A stretch of DNA of 64,000 nucleotides from an uncultured Clostridium sp. (GCA_900548455.1 URKQ01000004.1:62001-126000), one strand, 5' to 3'. Numbered from the stretch's first letter, positions 43,682 through 51,726 are shown. Numbers and translations are program-made. Notes: a model not told the origin generated them from the sequence alone.

Positions 43682-44284
43682 ATTCCTACAAATACCTTTT
43701 TTAATTTAACAGAGGAAAAGCAAAAAAAGATTTTAGATGCAGCAAAGAATGAGTTTATAACCTATTCTTATTATGATGCATCAATAAATAGGATAATAAA
43801 AGAATCGGATATATCTAGGGGTTCATTTTACATGTACTTTGAAAATAAAGAAGATCTATTTATATTTTTAATGCAAAAAAATATGGATACTTTATTGGAG
43901 AATTTAACAACCAATATTCCAAAGGATATGTGTGATGTTTTTACTCTTAATCTTTTAATATATGATTTTGTAACCAGTGATAAAATAGACAGTGATTGCA
44001 GAAAGTTACTGAAGATAATATTAACTAAACTTGATATAAATCTTATAAATCACTGTGTTAATTTACAAGACGATAAAATTAAAATTGATTTAATTAAGAA
44101 ATATACAAACATTAGTAAGTTAAATATAAGTTGTGAAAAAGAGCTTGTAGATATTGCCGATATTATTTTCAGTGCAGTTCTTATTGAAATAATGTTTGTC
44201 TTTTCAGGAAGAAATACGGTTTTAAATGGTAGAGAAAATATCGAGAGAAAGTTTAAGTTAATCAAACAAGGGGTTCTGTTGTAA
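43682..44284 (+). CDS. TetR-family regulator with a probable ATT start codon
   Basis: The full protein reads from 43682 as (M)PTNTFFNLTEEKQKKILDAA..., the usual TetR beginning, with the helix-turn-helix at INRIIKESDISRGSFYMYFENKEDLF. The codon at 43682 is ATT, seven bases after GGGGG (43670-43674). The only ATG in frame (43832) would delete the whole DNA-binding domain. A TAG at 43664 closes the frame upstream, and only ATA/ATT codons lie between. With ATT the protein is 200 residues, normal for TetR. It probably represses its operon at 41290/41320. Start-codon loss (pseudogene) is the alternative. Confidence 0.7.
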   Translation: MPTNTFFNLTEEKQKKILDAAKNEFITYSYYDASINRIIKESDISRGSFYMYFENKEDLFIFLMQKNMDTLLENLTTNIPKDMCDVFTLNLLIYDFVTSDKIDSDCRKLLKIILTKLDINLINHCVNLQDDKIKIDLIKKYTNISKLNISCEKELVDIADIIFSAVLIEIMFVFSGRNTVLNGRENIERKFKLIKQGVLL

Positions 44285-44296
44285 TTTTTATAAGAT

Positions 44297-44650
44297 AACT
44301 TTGAAATTGCAATATACGCACTACTGTTCACGGGCTGCGGGCCTTAATGTTATGTATTATAGTAATTAAAAGAAACTAATATTTAGTGTTTTACATTAGT
44401 AATAATTCCGAGCGGTCCTGTAGATAGTTCACTTGTAGTGGTATACCTTGCAATTTCAAAGTTTAACCAATATAAGAATTACAATGAGATAAAGTGTTAC
44501 TGAAGGTAGAGATTCCTAGGGGAATCTCTTTTATCATATTAAGCTTTAATGCGAGAAAAAGTGAGTTGTCATCGCTCATTAGGGCTTCGAAGCTGACACA
44601 CAGTAAGGATGAGTTAATATAAAAATTGTAACAAGGTGAAGTGGTGAATA
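44297..44650 (+). repeat. Structured repeat, largest copy (several modules)
   Basis: The left arm 44297-44324 pairs with 44435-44463. GGGCC (44339-44343) pairs with GGTCC (44414-44418). The 3' module 44469-44531 ends in AGAGATTCC (44508-44516)/GGAATCTCT (44521-44529) plus T4. The module TCATCGCTCATT...GACACACAG (about 44569-44602), also found at 10443, follows, and a partial second 3' module lies at about 44616-44648. Several pairs differ from copy 1 but remain paired. The gap 44285-44855 contains this, a terminator and a promoter, but no gene. Confidence 0.6.
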
Positions 44651-44655
44651 TATGG

Positions 44656-44704
44656 GCTGTATCAAAATAAAGTTAAAAAGCTTTACTTTGATACAGCTTT
44701 TTTA
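44656..44704 (+). terminator. Intrinsic terminator between the repeat and the RiPP cluster
   Basis: A perfect 11-bp stem GCTGTATCAAA (44656-44666) with 44687-44697 is extended internally by AAAG/CTTT and followed by T7. Confidence 0.85.
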
Positions 44705-44783
44705 TATTTATATAATTTTATTTAATTTAGATGCTATGAGGAAGTTGCTTTTGATATTAAAAATTTTATTTACGGTTAAAATG

Positions 44784-44825
44784 TTGACAATAAATGGAAA
44801 TAAAGATAACATGGTTACATGGTAA
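44784..44825 (+). promoter_or_regulatory. Promoter of the RiPP cluster exporter gene
   Basis: TTGACA (44784-44789), a 17-bp spacer and TAACAT (44807-44812) form a likely sigma-A promoter. TTACATGGTAA (44815-44825), a short palindrome, lies at the expected start site and could be an operator. Confidence 0.55.
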
Positions 44826-44855
44826 TTAATGTAATTAAATTGGATGTGATGATAT

Positions 44856-46622
44856 GTGTTAATTTTTAAAGATAAAAATATTGCAAAAGAGATAGCAAAT
44901 ATTTTTAAGCCATATATAAAAAAATTTTTATTTATAATATTAACTATGATTATAAGCACAATTATTGCAATGAGTATACCATTAATTGCAAAGAAGATTG
45001 TAGATATGGGACTTATTGATAAAAAATTAAACATAGTAATAAAGTACTCCATGATTACTTTAATAATTATAGTTATTCAAGAGAGTTTAGAGTTAATTCA
45101 AACTAAATATATATTAAATATAAATAGTAAAATCAAATATAGATTAAACAGCAGATGTATATCAAAATTATTTAAAGTTAAAATGAATTATTTTGATAAT
45201 AATAATATTACGGAAATTATGAGAAATATATCAATGGATATAGAAAATGTATCTAAATTATCGGACAATTGTACTTTGATTATAATAACAGAATTTCTTA
45301 AATTTATAGGTGGTCTTATCGGTCTTTTTATTATTGATTATAAACTTACTTTTTGTGTAATAATATTTATTCCTATTAAGTATAAAATAACAACAGTTTT
45401 ATCTAATAAAAAAGAAACTTTGTTTAAAAATTATATGGAGTTCAATTCTGATTATTGCTCTTGGTTTGGCAATACCATGGCAGGTATTAGAGAGATAAAG
45501 CTGTGGAATGCTTTTAACATAAAGAAAAGAGAATTCAATGATAAACAAAGAAAAATAATTAAAACAGATGTGAAGTTTGGCTACTTGGATAAAGTGAATA
45601 ATATTAGTGATGCTTTTTTAATTCAAATTTTGATAACAATATTATATATTTTAGGAGCTAGTATGATAATTAAGGATGAATTAAGTATAGGAAGCTTATT
45701 TGCATTTATTACATATTCATCTTATGTTACCAACCCTGTGTCAGTAATTCTTAGCTTTGGATACTCACTTTCAGTGATATATCCGTCAGCTAAAAGACTA
45801 TTTGATTTTTTAAATATGGAAGATGAGGATTCTCATGATAGGGATAAGAAAATTAATTACAACAATATAGATATTAATGGAGATTTAGAGCTGAAGGATT
45901 TATCTTTTTTTTATAATGAGGATAAGTTAGTTTTAAAGCATATTTCATTAAAGATAGATAAGGGAGATAAAGTAATTTTATTAGGTAATAATGGATCAGG
46001 AAAGAGCACTTTAATTAAATTAATTTTAGGGTTATATGATCCAACAGAAGGAAATATATATATTAATAATATTAATTTAAAACAAATTAAGTTTAGAGAT
46101 TATAGAAATATATATTCTGTAGTTAATCAAGATAATTATATTTTTGATGGTACAGTAAAAGAAAATATAAGCCTTTTTTCAAAAGATATACGAGGTATTG
46201 AAGGGGTGTGTAAGAAAAGTGGGGCGTATGATTTTATTAATAAATTACCAATGAAGTATGAGACAGTATTAGGAAAGAAAGGTGTGAAATTATCAGGTGG
46301 ACAAATTCAAAGATTAGCTATTACAAGAGCAATGGCTAAAAAATCACAGATTTTAATTTTTGATGAAGCTACTTCTAATTGTGATTTTGAGACACAACTA
46401 TATATAAATGATTTGGTTAAAAATTGTCTCAATGATAAGACAGTGATAATGATAACTCATAAAATTGATATAGAATTATTAAAATCAATGAACAAAATTG
46501 TAATTCTAGATGAAGGAGAAATTATTGATATAGGAACTCATGATGAGTTAATTAATAGTAACAACTACTACAGAGAAATTATAGAGAAATATAATGATTC
46601 GTTAAAAGAAAAATTAATTTAA
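44856..46622 (+). CDS. ABC exporter (fused TM and ATPase) of the RiPP cluster
   Basis: A 588-residue half-transporter. Six membrane helices occupy about residues 15-310. The ATPase domain (about 345-585) has GNNGSGKSTLIK, LSGGQIQRLAI and ILIFDEATSN. There is no N-terminal C39 peptidase domain, so it exports but cannot trim a leader peptide; a separate subtilase in the cluster could do that. The start is GTG at 44856; the overlapping ATG at 44854 runs into a stop. It is the first gene of the cluster and probably exports the modified peptide. Confidence 0.82.
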   Translation: MLIFKDKNIAKEIANIFKPYIKKFLFIILTMIISTIIAMSIPLIAKKIVDMGLIDKKLNIVIKYSMITLIIIVIQESLELIQTKYILNINSKIKYRLNSRCISKLFKVKMNYFDNNNITEIMRNISMDIENVSKLSDNCTLIIITEFLKFIGGLIGLFIIDYKLTFCVIIFIPIKYKITTVLSNKKETLFKNYMEFNSDYCSWFGNTMAGIREIKLWNAFNIKKREFNDKQRKIIKTDVKFGYLDKVNNISDAFLIQILITILYILGASMIIKDELSIGSLFAFITYSSYVTNPVSVILSFGYSLSVIYPSAKRLFDFLNMEDEDSHDRDKKINYNNIDINGDLELKDLSFFYNEDKLVLKHISLKIDKGDKVILLGNNGSGKSTLIKLILGLYDPTEGNIYINNINLKQIKFRDYRNIYSVVNQDNYIFDGTVKENISLFSKDIRGIEGVCKKSGAYDFINKLPMKYETVLGKKGVKLSGGQIQRLAITRAMAKKSQILIFDEATSNCDFETQLYINDLVKNCLNDKTVIMITHKIDIELLKSMNKIVILDEGEIIDIGTHDELINSNNYYREIIEKYNDSLKEKLI

Positions 46623-46695
46623 AATCACTTGTTTGATTTGTGTCTTCTAAAATTTAGAAGATTCAAATAAAAAATAGTTAAAGGGGGGTAATGGT

Positions 46696-46851
46696 GTGAA
46701 AAAATTAAACAAAAAATCAAATATGAAAAAAGAAAATTTAGAGACATATGAAATGTATAGTTGTGCATGTTCTTGCAGATCATATTGTGGACAAGGAAAT
46801 ATTACGCAATATTATGCATTTAAGGATCTTCAAGCATCTGACCATATGTAG
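46696..46851 (+). CDS. Cys-rich RiPP precursor peptide
   Basis: A 51-residue peptide starting at GTG 46696, seven bases after GGGGGG (an ATG at 46691 runs into TGA after one codon). A Lys/Asn-rich leader of about 22 residues (MKKLNKKSNMKKENLETYEM) precedes a core with four cysteines, C23, C25, C27 and C31 (SCACSCRSYCGQG), then a Tyr-containing tail. It sits between the exporter and the radical SAM maturase. The pattern (MKKLNKK start, clustered Cys) agrees with the clostridial CLI_3235/Clo7bot-type Cys-rich peptides as I recall them. The cysteines are the likely sites of thioether or similar cross-links. Confidence 0.8.
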   Translation: MKKLNKKSNMKKENLETYEMYSCACSCRSYCGQGNITQYYAFKDLQASDHM

Positions 46852-46870
46852 TTTTAACAATTGTCTATTT

Positions 46871-46905
46871 AGGATTCAAGGATTAATATCTTTGAATCCT
46901 TTAAA
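46871..46905 (+). terminator. Hairpin between precursor and maturase genes
   Basis: AGGATTCAAGGAT (46871-46883) pairs with ATCTTTGAATCCT (46888-46900) around a 4-base loop, with one G-T pair. The tail is only TT then A-rich, so termination would be partial. Such a step would leave more precursor than maturase transcript. Confidence 0.6.
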
Positions 46906-46936
46906 ATAAAGTATAGATGTAAGGAAGGATTAGGGT

Positions 46937-48373
46937 ATGGAAAAAAGAGACCCATTCACATATGAATTTAGTACTTATGAAAATAGTTATGTATATGATG
47001 TGAATACTAATGAAGTATTAAAAATTGATAAAAAAGCTAGCGATATATTAAAGAGCTTACATAGTTGTGAGAATAATGTACAAGCTATAAGTGATAATTT
47101 GGTTTTAAATAAAATGAAAAGTGAAGGATATTTATCATCTCATAGGATATCAGAGATTGTTCACCCAGAAAATGAATTATTAGAATTTAATCTTAATAAT
47201 AAATTAAACTTGTTAATTTTGCAGGTTACTCAACAATGTAATTTAAGATGTAAGTACTGTCCTTATTCTGGAGGATACTACAATAGAGAACATGCCAATA
47301 GAAAGATGAAATTTGATGTTGCGAGACAAGCTATTGATTTTTATATAAAACATAGTGTAGATAAAGACTCATTAAGTGTAGGATTTTATGGTGGAGAGCC
47401 CTTGTTAGAAATTGATCTAATCAAAAGATGTATAGATTATGTAGAGCAGAATGGTGAAGGGAAAGCTATTTTTTTTAATATGACTTCAAATGCCACATTA
47501 CTAACTCTAGATATAGTGGAATATTTGCAAAACCACAATGTAAGTTTGATGGTAAGTTTGGATGGTCCAGAAAAGGTTCATGATAAGAATAGAGATTATT
47601 GTGGAGGTAAGGGCACATTTGAAACTGTCATTAGAAATTTAGATGCTATAAGAAGTGAATTTCCTGATTACTTTAAAACAATATCATTTAATTGTGTAAT
47701 GGATATGGAAAATGATTTTGGATGTATAAATAACTTTTTTACTACCTTTGATGTTATAAAAGAATCTGAAATAAGGTTTTCTTCATTAAATGACGATTAT
47801 GCTAAGGACAAAAAAGAAATTGATGAAGAGAAATATATGGTTGAATATAAATATGAAATCTTTAAGTTATTTTTAAGCAGAATAGGTAAATTAGATGAAA
47901 AGTATGTTTCAAAGATGGTTAAAGATTATTATATAAACTTACAGACTAAAATTTTTGAGGACAGACATAGAGACGTTGAAAGAGAAAAAGGTCATCCAGG
48001 AGGACCTTGTGTTCCAGGAACTCAAAGATTATTTGTTGATATATATGGGAACTTTTATCCCTGTGAGAGAGTAAATGAATCTTCAGAAGTAATGAGAATT
48101 GGAAATATTTCCGATGGATTTTATGTTGATAAAATTAGAGATATATTAAACATAGGAAAGGTTACTGAAAAAAGTTGTAAAAATTGTTGGGCTTATCGAT
48201 TTTGTTATCTTTGCGCAGCAGCAGCAGATGATTTAAAAACATTATCACCTGAAAGAAAAAGTAAAAGATGTCTAGAGGTAAGAAATAATATTAGTCGAAT
48301 GTTAAAGGAATATTGTATTTTAAAAGAAAATGGAGATTCTTTTGAGAGAATAAAGTTATCAGAGTATATATAA
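46937..48373 (+). CDS. Radical SAM/SPASM peptide maturase (CcpM-like)
   Basis: A 478-residue enzyme. Residues 1-85 form an N-terminal precursor-recognition-like domain. The radical SAM cluster motif is C101-N-L-R-C105-K-Y-C108, followed by VGFYGGEPLLE. The C-terminal SPASM region carries further cysteines (GGPCVPG, YPCERV, KSCKNCWAYRFCYLC) for auxiliary Fe-S clusters. Enzymes of this layout install thioether or C-C cross-links on Cys-rich peptides. Position directly after the precursor, and resemblance to the Cys-rich-peptide maturase CcpM, make the 51-residue peptide its substrate. The chemistry (sactipeptide or ranthipeptide type) is not determined by sequence. Confidence 0.87.
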   Translation: MEKRDPFTYEFSTYENSYVYDVNTNEVLKIDKKASDILKSLHSCENNVQAISDNLVLNKMKSEGYLSSHRISEIVHPENELLEFNLNNKLNLLILQVTQQCNLRCKYCPYSGGYYNREHANRKMKFDVARQAIDFYIKHSVDKDSLSVGFYGGEPLLEIDLIKRCIDYVEQNGEGKAIFFNMTSNATLLTLDIVEYLQNHNVSLMVSLDGPEKVHDKNRDYCGGKGTFETVIRNLDAIRSEFPDYFKTISFNCVMDMENDFGCINNFFTTFDVIKESEIRFSSLNDDYAKDKKEIDEEKYMVEYKYEIFKLFLSRIGKLDEKYVSKMVKDYYINLQTKIFEDRHRDVEREKGHPGGPCVPGTQRLFVDIYGNFYPCERVNESSEVMRIGNISDGFYVDKIRDILNIGKVTEKSCKNCWAYRFCYLCAAAADDLKTLSPERKSKRCLEVRNNISRMLKEYCILKENGDSFERIKLSEYI

Positions 48374-48390
48374 TCTTTGGAGGTGATATT

Positions 48391-49509
48391 ATGTTGAAGA
48401 AAAAAGCTATGATATATCCAGTAGATAGAGAATCCATTCCACTAATAAGATATAACTCATTAATAAAAGAGTATGATATTGCTTATGCAGTGTCACCTAT
48501 AGGATGGGGATTAGAGGGAAAAGATTGTGGAACTATTGATGGAGGAAATGGTGTTAATAAAATAATCACAACTGATTTTGAAAGTGTATTAAATCTATGT
48601 GATACTGTAATCTTTATTCCGTCAGATAAAATAGTTGATTTTGAAAAAATCATCTATCCTAAATTTAAAATGGCAATGGAGCTTGAAAAAGAAATAATAT
48701 GTGCTATTGATATACCTAATAATTATAAAGAAGTTATAGAAAAAATGTGTAAGGATAAAGAACTTAAGTATAAACAGTATCAGTTAAAAGAAGATAAGTC
48801 ATATGAGGAAATAAATAAAGAGTATCTGTATGATATTAATGTGCCAGTAATAGGTGTTTTTGGTATTTCGGAGAGAACAGGAAAATTTAATATGCAGCTA
48901 GCAATTAGAGAAAAACTTGTAGCTGAAGGATATAAGGTTTCTCAAGTTGGTTCAAGACATTATTGTGAACTATTAGGATTCCATTCTTTTCCTAAATTTA
49001 TGATGAATAATACATTAAGTGAGTCTAATAAGGTAATGTTATTTAATCATTATCTTAAAAAAATAGAATTAGATGAAAATCCAGACGTTATTATTGTAGG
49101 AATACCAGGGGGTGTTATGCCATATAGTAATAGATATACTAATAGATTTGGAATATTAGCATTTGAAGTATGTAATGCAGTTTCCTTTGATTTCGTAATT
49201 ATGAACATTCTATATAATGACTATAATAAAGATTATTTTTCATCTATAAAAAATTGCTTAAGATATAGACTTGACTTAGAAGTTGATGGGTTTAATATAA
49301 CACCTTTAAAGGGAGACTTTAGTACATTAGATAGTATTAATAGATTTGAGTATTTAACACTTAATAGCGAATTTATAGATGATAAGTTAAAGTTATTTAA
49401 TAATGATAATCAAAGAGTTTTTAACATTTTTAATGATGGAAACAAAGATGAATTAGTAGTATTCTTAGAAGATAAACTGTCAAGCTACTCAGACATACAA
49501 TGCATTTAA
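48391..49509 (+). CDS. Peptide maturation system protein with P-loop-like domain
   Basis: A 372-residue cytoplasmic protein. Residues 1-140 form one alpha/beta domain (MIYPVDRESIPLIRYN, TVIFIPSDKIVDFEK). From about 150, VIGVFGISERTGKFNMQLAIREKL resembles a DUF1611/MinD-like P-loop, but spacing and the absent Ser/Thr after GK are atypical. DVIIVGIPGGVMP follows as a Walker-B-like strand. It matches, in size and neighbourhood, the 'peptide maturation system protein' found beside CcpM-type maturases. The role is unknown: NTP-dependent activation, scaffold or chaperone. GGAGG precedes the ATG, 17 bases after the maturase stop. Confidence 0.7.
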   Translation: MLKKKAMIYPVDRESIPLIRYNSLIKEYDIAYAVSPIGWGLEGKDCGTIDGGNGVNKIITTDFESVLNLCDTVIFIPSDKIVDFEKIIYPKFKMAMELEKEIICAIDIPNNYKEVIEKMCKDKELKYKQYQLKEDKSYEEINKEYLYDINVPVIGVFGISERTGKFNMQLAIREKLVAEGYKVSQVGSRHYCELLGFHSFPKFMMNNTLSESNKVMLFNHYLKKIELDENPDVIIVGIPGGVMPYSNRYTNRFGILAFEVCNAVSFDFVIMNILYNDYNKDYFSSIKNCLRYRLDLEVDGFNITPLKGDFSTLDSINRFEYLTLNSEFIDDKLKLFNNDNQRVFNIFNDGNKDELVVFLEDKLSSYSDIQCI

Positions 49510-49523
49510 GGAGTTGGAAGGGT

Positions 49524-49796
49524 ATGGGGGAAAAATCATGTATAAAAAGTAGGTTAATGAATTTATTAAATAAGAAATATCATATAGCTATTGATAATGA
49601 TCGAGATATATGTAATGAGGAATTACTTGGAGCCTCAATAAATATGGGAGCTATAGATTTGATGAGCTTGTTATTAGATGTAGAGCGAGAGTTTAAAATT
49701 ACAATAATTGAGGAAGACATTCTTAAAGGAAAATTTAGAACTGTTAATACAATTTGCAATTTAGTTTTAGAAAAGCAAATAGCAAATGCATATTAA
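49524..49796 (+). CDS. Acyl-carrier-related protein lacking the phosphopantetheine Ser
   Basis: A 90-residue protein with the helical pattern of acyl carrier proteins. Aligning DVEREFKITIIEEDI with LEEEFNIEIPNDDI of the fatty-acid ACP in this same window puts Ala43 (NMGAIDLMSLLLD) in the column of the modified Ser (GVDSLEIFEI). It therefore probably cannot carry phosphopantetheine in that position, and may serve as a binding adaptor. ATG 49524 has AAGGAG ten bases upstream; an ATG at 49500 lies inside the previous gene before that site. It corresponds to the 'acyl carrier-related' member of the Cys-rich peptide maturation set. Confidence 0.72.
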   Translation: MGEKSCIKSRLMNLLNKKYHIAIDNDRDICNEELLGASINMGAIDLMSLLLDVEREFKITIIEEDILKGKFRTVNTICNLVLEKQIANAY

Positions 49797-49833
49797 TTCA
49801 TTCTTGAAATTATAACTTTGTTTGGAGATTGAA

Positions 49834-51348
49834 ATGATAGATTATAACAAAATTGCAGTAATTGATGATGGAATAAACTTAGGATTTTATAATAATATTT
49901 TATGTTTAGATAATAATGTAGAAATCGATATCAATTGTAATGTAGGGAAGCATAGGAATACTGAAAATGAATATAGTCATGGAACTGCTTGTGCATCAAT
50001 TATAAATAAATATACAGAGGGAGCGATTATTTCTAGCATAAAAATAATTAATGAAACTAGCAAAACTACAGGTAAACAATTATTAAAGGGTATAGAGTGG
50101 TGCCTAGAAAACAACATAGGAATTATTAATATAAGTCTTGGAACTATTGATTTACAAGAGAATGATGAATTATGTGCAATAGTAAATAAGGCTGCCATTA
50201 ATGGAATAATTATAGTTGCAGCAGTAAGTAATGAAAATAAAGTAACACTTCCAGCTTCATTGTCTAATGTTATTGGTGTAAAGACATTAGACAATGAGGA
50301 GTTGAGGGGATATTTGTACAACTATGATAGTATAGATGGAGTAGACATATTAGCTTCATCTATTCATGATTTAACTAATCGCTATGAAGAGGAAAAAACA
50401 CTTAAATGTAATAGCTTTGCAACTCCGTATATAACAGCAAAGGTACATAACATAATAGATAAAAAAAATTTCATTTTTAATCCTATAGAAATAAAGTATT
50501 TACTTTCTATGGAATCAAATAATTATATGGATAAACTTATAGTTCATGTAAATTTAGATTGGATTTATGAAGGGATAGTTTTTTATTTAAATGCACCTTA
50601 TAGATATAGTAAAGGATTTTGTAAATACAATTTTAAAATAATAAAAGAAGTATATATATATTGTGATAATAAAATAGAACAATTGGGATTAATGAAGAAA
50701 TGGATTAATGAAATTGGGAATGATAGTTTTGATACTTTGATAATTAGGGACTTTAATGAGAGGAAATGTGATCTTAACTATTTTGCAGAAAACTTATTTT
50801 ATTTAAAAAAAGGGTTAGTTTATATAAATGACAGTTGTCCTAAAAATGAAAAGTTAAAAGTAAAATATGAAAGGAATTTATGGTATACGGGAATTAATGA
50901 AGAAATAAAGTTTTTAAATAAGACTAATATTCCCGTAGTATTAGTACTAGGGGATAATGAAAAAGAAATATTAAGAGCATTACAATTAGAACAATACTTT
51001 AAAATTAACCAGTATAGAAGTTCTATATATACTGATAGTTCATGGGGACTATTATATGGGGCAAAACAAAAGCCCGTTGATAATTTCAATAATGACATAA
51101 TTATATATTTTTTAGAGTATGAAGATCGTAATTTCGAATATACTAAGAGTCTTATTGAAAAATTGGAAATTGATGTAATTGTTAATTTTAGTTCTTGTAA
51201 ATTTAAGTGTGATGGTGAAAAATACTTTATACAACTTATAAATGAAGAGAATATAAAAATGAAAGAAGATTGTGAAGAAAATATTTTTATAGTTAATGAT
51301 ATTTATGATATATATAAGAAAATTGTTGATTTATATAGTGAGGAATGA
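49834..51348 (+). CDS. Cytoplasmic subtilase (S8) with extra C-terminal domain
   Basis: A 504-residue protein. The catalytic triad is Asp11 (AVIDDGIN), His49 (SHGTACA) and Ser194 (NSFATPY), with an Asn near 133 as oxyanion residue. There is no signal peptide or propeptide: Asp11 is nearly at the N-terminus, so it acts in the cytoplasm. A leader-peptidase role for the precursor is the natural inference, since the exporter lacks a peptidase domain. Residues about 230-504 are not subtilase; a stretch from about 360 (IPVVLVLGDNEKE) resembles part of the neighbouring P-loop-like protein. ATG 49834 has TTTGGAG upstream; a TTG at 49822 overlaps that site. Confidence 0.78.
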   Translation: MIDYNKIAVIDDGINLGFYNNILCLDNNVEIDINCNVGKHRNTENEYSHGTACASIINKYTEGAIISSIKIINETSKTTGKQLLKGIEWCLENNIGIINISLGTIDLQENDELCAIVNKAAINGIIIVAAVSNENKVTLPASLSNVIGVKTLDNEELRGYLYNYDSIDGVDILASSIHDLTNRYEEEKTLKCNSFATPYITAKVHNIIDKKNFIFNPIEIKYLLSMESNNYMDKLIVHVNLDWIYEGIVFYLNAPYRYSKGFCKYNFKIIKEVYIYCDNKIEQLGLMKKWINEIGNDSFDTLIIRDFNERKCDLNYFAENLFYLKKGLVYINDSCPKNEKLKVKYERNLWYTGINEEIKFLNKTNIPVVLVLGDNEKEILRALQLEQYFKINQYRSSIYTDSSWGLLYGAKQKPVDNFNNDIIIYFLEYEDRNFEYTKSLIEKLEIDVIVNFSSCKFKCDGEKYFIQLINEENIKMKEDCEENIFIVNDIYDIYKKIVDLYSEE

Positions 51349-51508
51349 CAAAGGATGTATTGACAAAAATATGAATAAAAGTTAAAATATAATCAATTTC
51401 TGAAATAGGGGTGTAAAGTATTAGTATCTCTTTATTTTGTTGACAGATAGTTACTTTGCTAAGAATTAATAGTAGACATGCTGTAGATAAATTTGTCTGA
51501 ATTTATAG

Positions 51509-51542
51509 GAAGAGAATAATTGCTATTTCCTTCTTTTTTTGT
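51509..51542 (+). terminator. Intrinsic terminator after the RiPP cluster
   Basis: GAAGAGAATA (51509-51518) pairs with TATTTCCTTC (51524-51533) at nine of ten positions, followed by T7 and more T-rich sequence. The 378-base gap 51349-51726 holds this, a gene remnant and no intact gene. Confidence 0.65.
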
Positions 51543-51566
51543 TTTAAATAAATATGAGTATGGGGG

Positions 51567-51710
51567 AAAATTATTGATAAAGCAACATATAAATATCCAG
51601 CATTATATCCAGAAGGTGTTGAATATGTTATTGTAAATGGTGTAATACAAGTGGAAAGAAGTAGGTTTATGAAGCTTCCTATTGGGAAAATAATAAGTAG
51701 AAATAAATAA
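51567..51710 (+). pseudogene. C-terminal remnant of a D-aminoacylase-like amidohydrolase
   Basis: The frame reads DKATYKYPALYPEGVEYVIVNG and continues through a typical amidohydrolase tail (FMKLPIGKIISRNK) to TAA at 51708. The pattern D-x-A-T-Y-x-x-P-x-x-Y-P-E-G-x-x-Y-V-I-V-N-G is the C-terminal signature of N-acyl-D-amino-acid deacylases. Stops close upstream (TGA at 51555), and the catalytic body is absent, so only the last ~45 codons survive. It marks a past deletion or rearrangement between the RiPP cluster and the MBL gene. Confidence 0.65.
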
Positions 51711-51726
51711 TTTATGGAGGGGTATT

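Noticed and set aside
44297..44650. Repeat-rich gap considered as a CRISPR array or group I intron/IStron
   Set aside because: Repeats are long, imperfect and modular, without regular spacers. No group I core motifs or TnpA/TnpB-like genes are visible.
44708..45052. Minus-strand 114-residue hydrophobic ORF
   Set aside because: It runs antisense through the promoter and the start of the ABC exporter, with no ribosome site; its hydrophobicity mirrors AT-rich membrane-protein coding.
51450..51500. Possible further copy of the structured repeat (TAGTTACTTTGCTAAG)
   Set aside because: Only about a dozen bases match and neither the stem partner nor the 3' module is present.
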